DNA of 64,000 nucleotides from Hymenoscyphus infarciens. Its lineage: Eukaryota; Ascomycota; Leotiomycetes; Helotiales; Helotiaceae. The notes under the pieces were generated by a model. It was not told where the DNA came from and did no database searches. It saw only the letters and a list, made by a program, of their open reading frames with translations. The stretch covers positions 111,202 through 175,201 of the forward strand of contig LLCB01000106.1 of assembly GCA_001414345.1 (NCBI GenBank), in the 5' to 3' direction. This document shows positions 49,950 to 60,952 of this stretch, one piece after another. The translations under genes and the position numbers were made by a program. Position 1 is the first letter of the stretch; each line of letters begins with the position of its first letter.

Positions 49950-52900
49950 AAGAAAAGTAATAAATAAAAAGAAATATATAAGTAGTTATTCTTACCTACT
50001 CTATTATAGATAACTAAAGAAAGCCTTCTCTAAATATACTTATAAGCTATTAAAATTATCGTCTAAGTCTAATTTATTAAGCGCCTTAGTAATATTTACT
50101 AAGCTCTACTTATCTAGTTCTATTACTACTATTATAGTCTCTTAAATAGTATAAAGTATATATTCTATAAGCTACTAAGTATTAAGTAGTTATATATCAC
50201 AAGAGATATAGTTATTAAGTATACAAATAAGCTCTTCTTAGATAAGAAACTAATTATCAATAACGTACTCTTTATCGCTATTAGCACCTATAATAGTGTT
50301 AACCTCTTTATTAAGCTTGGATATTACTATTAATAAGTATTTATAAATGTTATTTAGAATAATACAGTTATAAATAGTACTAATAACATATTAGTAGAGA
50401 TAGTAGACGTTATCTAGTTAACTCTATTAGTAAAGTCAGCCTAGTTCTTAAGCTTCAATACCCTAGTTTAATACTAGGTTCTAAGACTAACTATAGTAAT
50501 ATAGCCCTTAGAGATTAGCTCCTCTTTAACTAATATAGTACCCTCTAATAAAGGCGAAGTATGAATTAAAATCAGTTATAAATTTATTAATTAGATTCTA
50601 ACGTTTAAGTATATCTAATTTAGATGTGAAAGTAGTATAGTTAATATCTAAAAGTTATAAAATACTATGAATAAGGAGCTAAGTAGCTAAGAGGCTATAC
50701 TAAATAGTTATCTTTTTTTACTTTTAAATTATAATTAATAAGATGATATAATAAGCTTCTCTGATTTTAGAGGCTCTAGCTTCTACTATATATAAAATCT
50801 CGAGCGTGTCTATCTTATTAAGTAGAGTAGTAAAGGCTTGCCTATCTCGATTCTTATATAAACGTAGCTATGACTAAAGTATATAAGGGTCTTACTTCTA
50901 TTTGCTTAAAGACTATAAATATAGAGTATTCTTAATAAGCTTAAACTATATAGAATTAGAATATAGTAGTAGGCGACGATACTCTTGACAGTTCTAAACC
51001 AATTTCTTATTCTTTACGCGACGGTATATAAGCTTCTTTATTAGAAGGTATAATATATAAGTATACTCTAAAAGCTTATCTAGTGTAAATATATTATATA
51101 ACTAGCGGTGTATAAGATAAGTAAAGCCATTTCTAATAGAGTTCCTAGTCTTAGGATTTAGAGAAGACTAAGTATACTTAATTATAATATCTTTAAGAAC
51201 ATAGCTAAGATATAACCCTTACTTTATTAGATTATGTTTAAAGTCTTATTTGATTTTGTCTAACTAGATGTATTTCTTAATATAATAAGTAGTCTTATAT
51301 AAAACCTATGTAGAATGTCTATTATCTAGCTTGAATAGGTTTATTTATAAATTAATACTTTATTTAGCTAATTAGTCTAGCGATTTCTAGTCCTTTCTAG
51401 CTTTTAATAAATAGACGATCTTAAGAATATTAGCGACAGAATTAGAAAAAATTTTTATATTAGCTAGGATGTAAAAGCTACTAAAAAAACGTACTAGGCT
51501 ATTCTCTCTTATATATAGATTTTTTAAATTAGACGCTTTATCTATATAGCTTTTAGTAAAATAACTACTAATATAGCTAAGCTATATTAGGTCTAGAGTA
51601 ATATAATAGTCTAAATGTTATATAGATTCCTTTAACTAGCTATTCTTCTATTGCTAGAGTAATAGGCCTTACGGCCTATACCGACTAGTTATTATACTAA
51701 TAGAAGAGATAATAACCACGGCTATATTATTCTTATCCTCTTTATCTAGAAGAGGGTAAGTCTACTAGTTAGTCTTAATTAATTCTCTAACTATTTTAAA
51801 GTACATGTTATATATCTTTACTTATTTATTATTATAGTATACTAAAAGAGTTAAGAGATTTAAGAACTTCTTAAAAGTAGCTACGTTTTAAAGAATTAAT
51901 AATAGTGGATAAAGAAAGTACTATAGCTACAGTGGTCTACTATTCTATTTAGGCTTAATAGGCTTTTAACTCGTTCTCTTATATTATTTCTAGAAGCGCT
52001 TTATTATATAATAGGATTTCTTAAGACTATAATAAATCGCTAGAGCCTTATAACAAACTAATATAGACTATTATTAATTAGTACTTATATACCTAGGAAA
52101 GGCTTTTCTAGATATATCTTATAAATAAATCTAATTATAGATAAGGTCTTTTCTATACTAACCTTATCTCTAAATAAGATAATATTATATCTTAACTTCT
52201 TAATTACAAATATAGTATTAATAGTTATAACCTACTATAAGAGAAACAAGTAAGCAATAGATATTCAAGAGAAGACAAGGTAATTAGGATCTAAATACAT
52301 CTTTTAATATATACTAAAGTAATTACCTAGCTTAAAGATAGAGTTCTTTATTATGTTTTTAATTATTTATAAAAGGTCTTACTCTTTAGCTATATGTTCT
52401 TTAAGTTTAATTATAGTATTATTCGTAATTTTCTTAATAATATTATTCTAATATTTTATCTTTATCTCTTAAATCTTTACTAAGAAGTTAGGTTATAACT
52501 CTAGTCCTTATACTAATCTCTTAATAAGTACTAGATCGTTGTTCTAGTAGGTAGCGATCTATAGGAGTATATATATGCTATATATAGTAGACTTATCTTA
52601 AATATTATTAGGATTCTTAGTAGAGATAAGCTACTTCTAATTAGATTATTTAATATCCTTCTCTACCTTATCTACTTTATTCTCTCTATTAACATCTCTC
52701 TTATTAATAGTAGTATTCTCTATTTCAGTCTTGTCTACTTCTACGAATTCCTTCTTAGACGTAGTATTATTCTTTATAAATACGCGCTTTATAGGCGATT
52801 TTGTAGATTAGCGCTTAGCGGGGGTAGCTTTAGAGCTAAGTAAGCCTTACTTAGTAGTAGCTATACTATGTTAAAGATAAGATAGTAGGTTATTTAGGTC

Positions 52901-54250
52901 TAGTACTAACTATTTAAGACTAGTTTAAGAAACATAGTATCTATCTTTCTTATCTTTCAACATCTTTCTAGAGGAATTTATTAGTTCTATGTCTCTAGCT
53001 ATCTTCTTTACTTATAGTGTCTTTATATAGCTTATATATTATAATATCTATTAACAGCGGTAGAGATTCTAAATCCACTAGTTAATCTCGTTTTATATTA
53101 TATTACTTATATAGTTAGTAAAAAGACTATTCTTTACTATAGTTATCTTATATATATAAAATAGAAATCAAGCTTTATACTCCTTTTCTCTCTAATTATA
53201 TATATTAACAATAGGTATACTATATTTTACCTACTAGTCAAACTCTCTAGCTTCTAGTTCCTATTATACTTTATCTAATTTAGATCCCTATCAGCTCTTC
53301 CTCTTCTTAATATTTCGTTTAGTCTAAGGTTTTAAAACGTATTTCTATAGTTTCTTCTAAAAAGACGTCTACTACTTAGATTATATAAATTCGTCTATCG
53401 CTTTTTCAGAGCCTAAGCCTAAATATTTAATATATTCTTTTAGATTCATAAACTTCTTTCAGTCTTATAGCAGATTACTATATAAATAATCTATATTATT
53501 ACCACTGCTAGTAACTAAGGCTTCGGTATATATAGCCTTTGAAAGTAGTATATTAAGAAAGGCTTTATTATACTATATCCTTTAATAGAAAGATATTATA
53601 AGGTAATACAGAATTAAGAATAGTTTCTAAAAGGCAAGGTAAATATAATCGATCTTATATAGTAGCTTAGTATAGCTGCTAGCAAAGCCTTTCTTATATA
53701 TTAGTAAGGTAGCTTTTTATTTAATAAGAGCGTACTTACTAATACTATAATAAAGAATCGTTTTACACTCTTATTATTTAATTAAGTTAATTACATCATA
53801 TACAATAAATACTAGTATAGATTAGTAGATGTTAAGTATAATACATTAGTTAATTAAGAGATTATGAAGTTACAAGGTTATTAATTTTTTAATAAACGTT
53901 ACAAGGCTCTAGTACTCTACAATAGTAGCCTTATATACTCTACCTTTTCTAGTAAAGATAGAGTAATATTCGTATTTAGCAGAGGCCTCTCTTACTTCTA
54001 AGATCTCTTATAAATAAGCTTTATTTTATAACTTCGGGTATTCTAGAATATGAATGAATACTTAACAGAGAATTCGTCTGCGAAAGGCCTTACTAACCTA
54101 ACTACGCGCCTTTTCACCTATATTAAACTTATAAATCTATGACACTCTATCTTTGAACTTATATTAGATCAATCCTAGCAACGCTACTATCCTCTACCTA
54201 ATAACTCAATAAACCGTATAAGTATAAAAGGCTAACTATTCTTATTTCTT
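49950..54250 (-). pseudogene. decayed SNF2/SWI2-like helicase-ATPase gene
   Basis: SNF2 proteins use ATP to move along DNA and remodel chromatin. On the minus strand one frame runs from about 54,250 to motif I at 52,145-52,171, which reads Arg-Asp-Lys-Val-Ser-Ile-Glu-Lys-Thr where the family has Asp-Asp/Glu-x-Gly-x-Gly-Lys-Thr. Both Gly losses are G-to-A. After one frameshift (between 52,145 and about 52,070) the next frame shows motif Ia (Leu-Val-Cys-Tyr-Lys-Ala-Leu, about 52,040-52,064), motif V (Arg-Gly-Ala-Asn-Leu-stop, 50,508-50,531) and motif VI (Ala-stop-Glu-Leu-Gly-stop, with stops at the expected Gln and Arg, 50,418-50,453). An N-terminal 600 codons precede motif I, with Lys-rich segments near 52,740-52,860. 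Motif II is not readable. Total length would be about 1,400 codons. Dead through stops and one frameshift. Confidence 0.5.
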
Positions 54251-54399
54251 AGTAAGTCTTATTATTATTATCTATTATTTTCTATAATATCTTCTACTAA
54301 TATATTTCCTTTATTACTATTAAATATATACTTATCTTTTAATAGTACTAGTATAATAGTTTATAATTTAGGCAAACCTAGTAATATTAAGTTCTAACT
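54251..54399. promoter_or_regulatory. short divergent intergenic region
   Basis: About 150 bp separate the start side of the minus-strand SNF2-like frame and the start side of the plus-strand frame beginning near 54,400. If both were genes of one element, this would have held a shared bidirectional promoter. No specific motif can be recognised after RIP. Confidence 0.25.
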
Positions 54400-56230
54400 A
54401 TTTAAGTCTAAGAAACCTACTATTATATTTACTAAGAAGATACTATCTTATTTTATAAATAAATTAGTTAAAACTTATAAGTAAGTATAAAACCTAGATA
54501 ATACTAGTAAAGAAGAATAAGTAACTTCCTCTCTTATACTAAAAAAGGTATTTTATGTCTACTATCTACTATCTATAGTCTTTATACTAAGAAAGCCTTT
54601 CTTAGGTAAATAAATCTAAGAATAAGTCTAAAAGATAAGTATTATTAGCCTCGATTAATAAACTTCTAGATAACGTAACTAGTATAGGAAGTTAATGTAA
54701 AGTAAAATATATCTAAAAACTATCTTAGGAGAGCGATTGTTATGTACTTTTATAATAATCTTAAAAGCTATCTTAGAAGAGTGATTGTTGTATACCTTTA
54801 TAATAATTCTAAAAGCTATCTTAGAAGAGCGATTGTTATATACTTTTATAATAATTCTAAAAGCTATTATAGAATAAGAAAACCTACTCAACTAATGATT
54901 TCTATATAGAAGAAAATTAAGACGAAGAGTTAACTACTTCTTATCTACTATAATAAGAATAATATGAAGATAGTTTTCTAGAAAGCGTAGATAATACTTA
55001 AGTTAATAACACCTGTTATCTTATATATCTCTCTTAATTAAATAATATATATAAGGAGAAGCTAGAGTATAATATAGTAAATTAATATAAATAAGATAAT
55101 AATAGTCTTACTCTTAACTCTCTAAATAAACTACTTAAGTTAAAGTCTTAAAAGTTAACTCTTTTTTCTAAAAGTAAGATATGTTTAAGAAACTCTTTCC
55201 TAGAGTACTTTATTAACTAATATACTATATTCTAATAACTCTACTAAGGTTATAATAAAGGTACTTATTATTTTAAAATCTAAGGTAATAAAGGCTAAAC
55301 TAGCTCCTTCTAAAGTAAGGAAAATAGTAGTAGTAGCCTTCTAAACCTCTCTATACCTACTAGTAATATCTACTAAAGAATAAACCATAGATTACTATAA
55401 CTTACTTTCTAAAAACGTTGAAGTTATTAAATTTTCTATTTCTAAGACTAAAGCTAACTACGAACTTAAGCAGCTTAACTAGTAACTATTCTTAGCTACG
55501 TTTTATTATAAAGATATTATATTACTAGATATAAAAGTATATTATCTATATAAGAAGCGTTATTCTTTAGTAAGAGAGGCTAGTAAAAAGACTTTATAGG
55601 ATATAAAGAATTAAAAGCCTTAGATATATAATTAGGTATTTTAAATCGTTGTCTAAGTATTTATAGATAATATAAAGTAGAATAGATTAACTAAATAGAA
55701 TAACGTGTTTAATACTATTAAGTAGGAATACTAGAAGTATTAGTTACTTATATTATTCTATTTTATCTACTAATTAGTAGATTTTAATTAAATTACTTAA
55801 AAGGGTTATTATTAGTTAAAATATAAGTTCTTTTACCTAAGAAGGTAGTAAAAGCTTATTTAGAATAGTTATATATATCTATATACTTATACTAGCTTAT
55901 ATAAATGTCTTATATAATTAAGGTACTTTACTAAATAACTCTTCTTATAATCGCTAATAGGCTATAACGTTCTTAGAAAGTATATATAAATATAAGAAGA
56001 TTATTAAGTATTATATTATTAAGTACTTTTCTTTATAAGATATTAATCTTATACTAGCTTCTAAGGTAGTATCTATATAGTTAGATATTAATAAGATAGA
56101 TAAGGCTAATATCTTAAACGAGTTCTTTTCTAATAGTAATAAAGAAGAGAACAATAAATTAGAAGAAGAGTAATAATCTTAGTAGAGAAGAGAAAAGCCT
56201 TTCCTAGAGTCTCTTTAGTCTAAGTATCTA
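54400..56230 (+). pseudogene. decayed + strand gene with internal 48-bp repeat, unknown function
   Basis: A + strand frame with codons at positions equal to 1 modulo 3 can be followed from at least 54,680 to about 55,950, with a frame change before an acidic tail at about 56,138-56,175 (Asn-Lys-Glu-Glu-Asn-Asn-Lys-Leu-Glu-Glu-Glu). Between 55,290 and 55,900 it has fairly open, Lys/Tyr/Leu-rich sequence, for example Ser-Lys-Thr-Lys-Ala-Asn-Tyr-Glu-Leu-Lys near 55,438-55,470 and Val-Arg-Glu-Ala-Ser-Lys-Lys near 55,570-55,590. It is divergent from the SNF2-like pseudogene. Upstream is the in-frame triple repeat listed below. I do not recognise a family. Confidence 0.38.
54720..54863 (+). repeat. 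48-bp tandem repeat, three copies (16 codons each)
   Basis: Units start at 54,720, 54,768 and 54,816, each beginning CTATCTTAG and ending AAAAG, with the start of a fourth at 54,864. The + strand frame shared with the flanking pseudogene reads Ser-Tyr-Leu-Arg-Arg-Ala/Val-Ile-Val and then Tyr-Phe/Leu-Tyr-Asn-Asn-x-Lys in every unit without stops. The minus strand is also open across it (70 codons, 54,679-54,891), which is a by-product of the repeat. Confidence 0.9.
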
Positions 56231-57240
56231 GTATTTAATATCTTAGTATTTAATTTTCTACTTTTTGCTTTTTCTTATTACTTCTACCTTACTTTTTCTT
56301 ATTACTTCTACTTTTAAGTCTTTTCTATACTTTATATATATTAGTTATATTAGATTGAAAAGCCTTTTCTAAGTATAGGTTAGTATTATCTTTAATAATT
56401 ATGTAAATTTATAAGAGAATAATAGAATAAAGGAATAAGTAAATAGAGAGAGAATGTTTTAGTATTAATTTGTTTTATAATACTTAGTAGAATTTACTAT
56501 TTATTATTATATCTTAGTTATTATACTCTATTTATAGTAGAAGTTTAGAGTTAATATACTATATTATTTATTTTATATAATACTATATTTCTTATTTTAT
56601 ATAAATAGTAAAGATCTATTTTATACTTTATAATCTTAATATCTTACTCTTATTTTTTAATAATGTAGGTATATTTTATAATTAGACTTTTAATAAAAAG
56701 AAATAATACCTTAAAATACCTAGCTATTTATAATTTATATACTAGAAGTAAATTAAGTTATATATATTAGCTTCTAGATATCTTATAAGACGTAAGAATA
56801 GTAATTCTAGTAAAAAAAACAGTAGTAAAACAAGGATATATCTAACTATATTAAAATTTAAAGAACTTTATAACTAAGAAATAGTAGTAAACTTTATCTA
56901 AAGACTCTTAAATTAAGATATAATTAGAGGTGTAATAATCTTATAAGACTATAATTTTATATCTAGTCAAGGAAACCCCTGCTTTTGAAGGCAAAGTGTA
57001 TATACTAAGTTAGAGGGCTATTAATACTACTATAAATATTTATTAGTAGGTTAGTTATATGTCTTAATAATAGAAATAACGAGTTAAGCTCTTATATAAC
57101 GCTTATATAACTATATATTAACTAATTAAGCTACTCTTTCTATAAGATATTTATAACTCTACTTAATTATATTTAAGTAATATAAAGTTAAATTTATTAT
57201 AAGAAAGCTAGCTAATTAGAGGCCGTTTGTAAAGGATATA
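56231..57240. other. AT-rich spacer with a possible relic of the TIR-element core
   Basis: A 26-bp direct repeat (CTTTTTCTTATTACTTCTACYTT) lies at about 56,270-56,317. At about 56,645-56,740 the sequence TTTTTTAATAAT, then ATATTTTATA, then TTAGACTTTTA, then AATAC/GCCTTAAA follows the same order as the core of copy F (38,812-38,880), suggesting a strongly decayed core fragment. Nothing else was recognised. Confidence 0.35.
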
Positions 57241-57570
57241 TGCTAGAGATTAGTTTTTGCGGCCTAGCCTTAGAGCCTTAAGTTTACGACATAACAACCC
57301 CGTGATTTAACAACCTCGCGATTTAACAACCCCGCGATTTGCGATACGACAACCCCGCGACGATTTACGAATGCGATTTACGAATGCGCTTCCTTGCGAA
57401 TGCGATTTCTTACGATAATTTAACTCTACTTAATCCTAACTCCTCTTCTCACGACTAATAGCTGCTTTTATGCTGCGACGAATACTCCTTTGAATTATAC
57501 GTGAATAGATAATGCTAGGATAGGTATAAACTACGGGAAAGCGAAGAGGATCAGAGACTCTAGAAGACTG
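57241..57570. repeat. CpG-retaining block with 16-bp direct repeats
   Basis: Three head-to-tail 16-bp units, AACAACCCCGYGATTT (57,293-57,308, 57,309-57,324 with one change, 57,325-57,340), are followed by a partial fourth (ACAACCCCGCGACGATTT) and three ACGAATGCG units (57,367-57,408). CpG is abundant, unlike almost all surrounding DNA. No frame is supported. It could be the end or subterminal region of a young transposon or a short unRIPed insertion. Confidence 0.75.
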
Positions 57571-57581
57571 ACATGCTATAA

Positions 57582-57780
57582 GAGATGGAGGATAAGAATA
57601 TTATAAGAGATAGAGGACGAGGATATTATAGGAGATAGAGGATAAGGATATCATAGAAGATAGAGGACGATAATATTATAGGAGATAGAGGACAAGGATA
57701 TTATGGGAGATAGAGAACGAGGATATTATAAGAGATAGAGAACAATGATATTATAGGAGATAGAGGACGAGGATATTATT
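57582..57780. repeat. 25-bp minisatellite, eight copies
   Basis: Eight units of GAGATAGAGGACGAGGATAT plus TATAG run head to tail, and differences between units are mostly single transitions. The period is not a multiple of three. Confidence 0.93.
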
Positions 57781-58059
57781 AAGTCTTAATAGCCTCTTAA
57801 CTTAGAAAGGTATTCGTTATTTAATTCTATAATATAGCTAGAACTAAAACTGAACTTAGGCTTGCTTTATAACGCTACTATATATATACAGTTATACTGT
57901 AGCTAATAACTAACTTCTTATAATGTCCTTTCTATATATTTAATCTCGGCCTACGCTCTTAGGTAAGACTATTAGAGGCGGCGGCGGTGTAGCTAATCGA
58001 ATAAATCCGCCTATTTATGATTTAATATAGATAAGGTTATCTAATCTATAGCTTTAATA
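57781..58059. other. spacer between minisatellites
   Basis: About 280 bp of mixed composition with a short GGCGGCGGCGG run near 57,976-57,985. No gene or repeat array is seen. Confidence 0.5.
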
Positions 58060-58258
58060 CGAAACCTCTCTTATCTACAAAACCTCTTATCTACGAAACC
58101 TCTCTCATCTACGAAACCTCTCTTATCTATAAAACCTCTCTTATCTGTGAAACCTCTTATCTATAAAACCTCTCTTATCTATAAAACCTCTCTTATCTAC
58201 GAAACCTCTTATCTACGAAACCTCTCATCTGTGAAACCTCTTAGCTATCTATAAAGCC
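58060..58258. repeat. 16/18-bp minisatellite (CGAAACCTCTCTTATCTA)
   Basis: About eleven units, mixing an 18-bp form and a 16-bp form that lacks one CT dinucleotide. C/T variation occurs at the same positions (TCTACG, TCTATA, TCTGTG). The same ATCTACGAA string is a building block of the array from 58,440 onward. Confidence 0.9.
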
Positions 58259-58439
58259 CTTTATCTAGTGTTATATTTAAAGAGGCACTTATTTACCTAG
58301 TAGGTATATATCTAAGCTTCTCTTAAACATATATTACAGAACCCTATTTAACACTCTATATACTCTCTCTATTCTACTAGAATGTTAAGAGATTATAAGT
58401 CCTTATAGTAAGGGTTGATATCACCTTCGTAGGTTTAAA

Positions 58440-59905
58440 GGCTCTCTATCTACTAACCCTCTATCTACGAAGCTATCTACTAACCCTCTATCTACTAGCT
58501 CTCTACTAGCTCTCTATCTACGAAGCTTGAAGCTATTCATCTGCGAAGCTCGAAGCTATTTATCTGTGAAGCTATTCATTTGCGAAGCTATCTGCGAAGC
58601 CATCTGCAAAGCCATCTGCGAAGCTAGCTCTCCACCAGCTTGCCAGCTCTCTCCATCTGCGAAGCTCGAAGCCATTCATTTACGAAGCCATCTGCCAGCT
58701 CTCTACTAGCTCTCTACCAGCTCTCCATCTACGAAGGCTCTCCATCTACGAAGGCTCTCCATCTACGAAGGCTCTCCATCTACGAAGGCTCTCCATCTGC
58801 CAGCTCTCCAGCTCTCTATCTGCCAACCCTCCATCTACGAAGCCATTTGCGAAGCCATCTGCCTACCCTCCAGCTCTCCAGCTCTCCAGCTCTCCAGCTC
58901 TCCAGCTCTCCAGCTCTCCAGCTCTCCATTTGCGAAGCCATTTGCGAAGCCATCTGCGAAGCCATTTGCGAAGCCATCTGCCAGCTCTCCGCCAGCTTGC
59001 CAGCTCTCCACCAGCTCTCCATCTGCTAACCCTCTATCTACGAAGCCATCTACGAAGCTATCTGCCTACCCTCCATCTGCCAGCTCTCTAGCTCTCCAGC
59101 TCTCTAGCTCTCTAGCTCTCTGGCTCTCTATCTGCGAAGCTATTTACGAAGCCATCTGCTAGCTCTCTGTCTGTAAAGGCTCTCCATCTACGAGCTCTGT
59201 ATCTACGAAGGCTCTCCATCTGTAAAGCTCTCTATCTATAAAGCTCGAAGCTATTCATTTGCGAAGCTATCTGCCAGCTCTCCACCAGCTCTCCATCTAC
59301 GAAGGCTCTCCATCTGCCAGCTCTCCAGCTCTCTATCTGCCAACCCTCCATCTACGAAGCCATTTGCGAAGCCATCTGCCAGCTCTCCACCAGCTTACCA
59401 GCTCTCCACCAGCTTACCAGCTCTCCACCAGCTTACCAGCTCTCCACCAGCTTACCAGCTCTCCACCAGCTTACCAGCTCTTCACCAGCTTACCAGCTCT
59501 CCACCAGCTTGCCAGCTCTTCACCAGCTTACCAGCTCTCCACCAGCTTGCCAGCTCTTCACCAGCTTACCAGCTCTCCACCAGCTTGCCAGCTCTCCACT
59601 AGCTCTCCATCTACAAAGCTCTTCATCTGCGAAGCTCGAAGCTATTCATCTACGAAGCTATTCATCTACGAAGCCATTCATCTGCGAAGCCATTCATCTA
59701 CGAAGCCATTCATCTGCGAAGCCATCTGCCAGCTCTCCACCAGCTTGCGAGCTCTCCGCCAGCTTACCAGCTCTCCACCAGCTCTCCATCTAGGAAGCTC
59801 TCCATCTACGAAGCCATTCATCTCCAAAGCTCTCCATCTACGAAGCCATCTACGAAGCCATCTGCGAAGCCATCTGCGAAGCCATCTACGAAGCCATCAT
59901 CTGCT
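58440..59905. repeat. composite minisatellite field (CATCTGCGAAGC / CCAGCTCTCCA modules)
   Basis: About 1.45 kb built from a few words arranged in local arrays: four 17-bp GCTCTCCATCTACGAAG units at 58,728-58,796; 8-bp AGCTCTCC repeated at 58,870-58,927; 12-bp GCGAAGCCATCT at 58,930-58,980 and 59,820-59,900; and about ten 19-bp ACCAGCTCTCCACCAGCTT units at about 59,387-59,590. CpG and TpG are frequent. Several frames stay open on both strands (for example 223 codons at 59,259-59,930, +) only because the words contain no stop. They are not called as genes. Confidence 0.92.
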
Positions 59906-60154
59906 AGCCCTGTATATTATTACTAACTAGCTTTATTAACTTACTCTTTATCTCTCTTGTATACTCCTACTTATTATCGCTATATTAGGTAGATTTAGGT
60001 AGTTTTATAAATAGAGAATAAATGATTTTCTTATAGCTTACCTTTATATTAATTCTCGTTTTAATTAAGTGTCTACCTAATTATCTTATAATAGTCTTAG
60101 AATAAGACTAAGTAGCTTTAATAATATATTAGAGGTATATTAGAATAATATAAG
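59906..60154. other. AT-rich spacer
   Basis: About 250 bp with no gene or repeat identified. Confidence 0.5.
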
Positions 60155-60395
60155 TTAAGTTTTTAGAAAAGTTGTAATATACCTTAAGTAAGTTAAAGAC
60201 ATAGTTTAAGTTTTTAGAAAAGTTGTAATATACCTTAAGTAGGTTAAAGACATGGTTTAAGTTTTTAGAAAAGTTATAATATATCTTAAGTAAGGTAGAG
60301 ACATAGTTTAAGTTTTTATAAAAGTTATGATATACCTTGAGTAGGTTAAAGACATGGTTTGAGTTTTTAGAAAAGTTGTAATATAGTTTAAATTA
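60155..60395. repeat. 51-bp tandem repeat, four to five copies
   Basis: Units begin AAGTTTTTAGAAAAGTT at 60,157, 60,208, 60,259, 60,310 and 60,361, a constant 51-bp spacing. Each continues GTAATATACC, TTAAGTAGGTTAAAG, ACATGG. TpG is kept in several units. The array abuts the family 2 end fragment H. Confidence 0.93.
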
Positions 60396-60603
60396 TAAAC
60401 TCGATTTCTAATATAAGTTTATAAACATTTCAAACCGATTTATAACCTAGCTTAACACTACTTTCTATCTTAAACTCGACTTAACCTATATTGTGAACTG
60501 ATTCGAGGTGGCTTACAACACGACTTAAATCGTTGAATCGTCTCTAACTCTATGTCGAATCAGACTTGACCCTATCTTAAAACCCTCCTAGAGGGCATAT
60601 AAG
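60385..60603 (-). mobile_element. family 2-like element fragment H (one end only)
   Basis: The right edge reads CTTAAAACCCTCCTAGAGGG, then CATATAAG, then TA (60,604-60,605), which is the inverse of the left end of copies E and F. About 200 bp of arm with TTATAACCTAGCTTAAC-like units lies to its left. No core is present; the arm runs into the 51-bp repeat. CpG and TpG are partly retained. The left limit is approximate. Confidence 0.6.
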
Positions 60604-60605
60604 TA

Positions 60606-60952
60606 TATAGTTACTCTTCTTATACTTAATTTAACTGCTTTATTTAACTAGAATCTTACTAAAGTAATTAATTTAAATGTTTAACTTTAGTATATCTAGT
60701 AGAAATTACCTAAAATCTAAGATTAAGTTAAGTTAAAATATAAACATAGTATATAAATAGTTAAGATAATTACTAAGATATAATTACTAAGAGTTATAGC
60801 TAGAGATAAGTAATAAGCTTTAAGTATTCTATAACTAAGAGGTTCTAATTTATAAGGTCCTAGTTTATAAGAACCTAGTTTATAACGTTTTAGTCTATAA
60901 ACTTAAGCTTTAATATAACATTTTTCTTATAATATTTCTAGATCTTAACCTA
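60606..60952 (+). pseudogene. decayed repeat-rich frame left of copy C, unknown
   Basis: Near 60,836-60,900 a + strand frame (2 modulo 3) reads repeated Val-Leu-Val-Tyr-Lys type units spaced 18 bp apart, and runs to the TA at the edge of copy C. Removing C plus one TA (1,887 bp, divisible by three) keeps the frame into 62,840. The protein would be repetitive and probably Pro-rich before RIP. No family is recognised, and the part left of 60,830 shows nothing clear. Confidence 0.3.

Noticed and set aside
54679..54891. 70-codon minus-strand open frame
   Set aside because: It is the antisense of the 48-bp repeat; the plus strand is in frame with the neighbouring pseudogene.
58440..59905. CRISPR-like regular repeats
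   Set aside because: There are no unique spacers of constant length; this is a eukaryotic minisatellite with no cas genes.
58527..59930. Open frames of 60-223 codons with Ser-His-Leu-Arg or Ala-Leu-His-Gln-Leu repeats
   Set aside because: They lie wholly inside the minisatellite field, overlap on both strands and exist because the repeated words lack stops.
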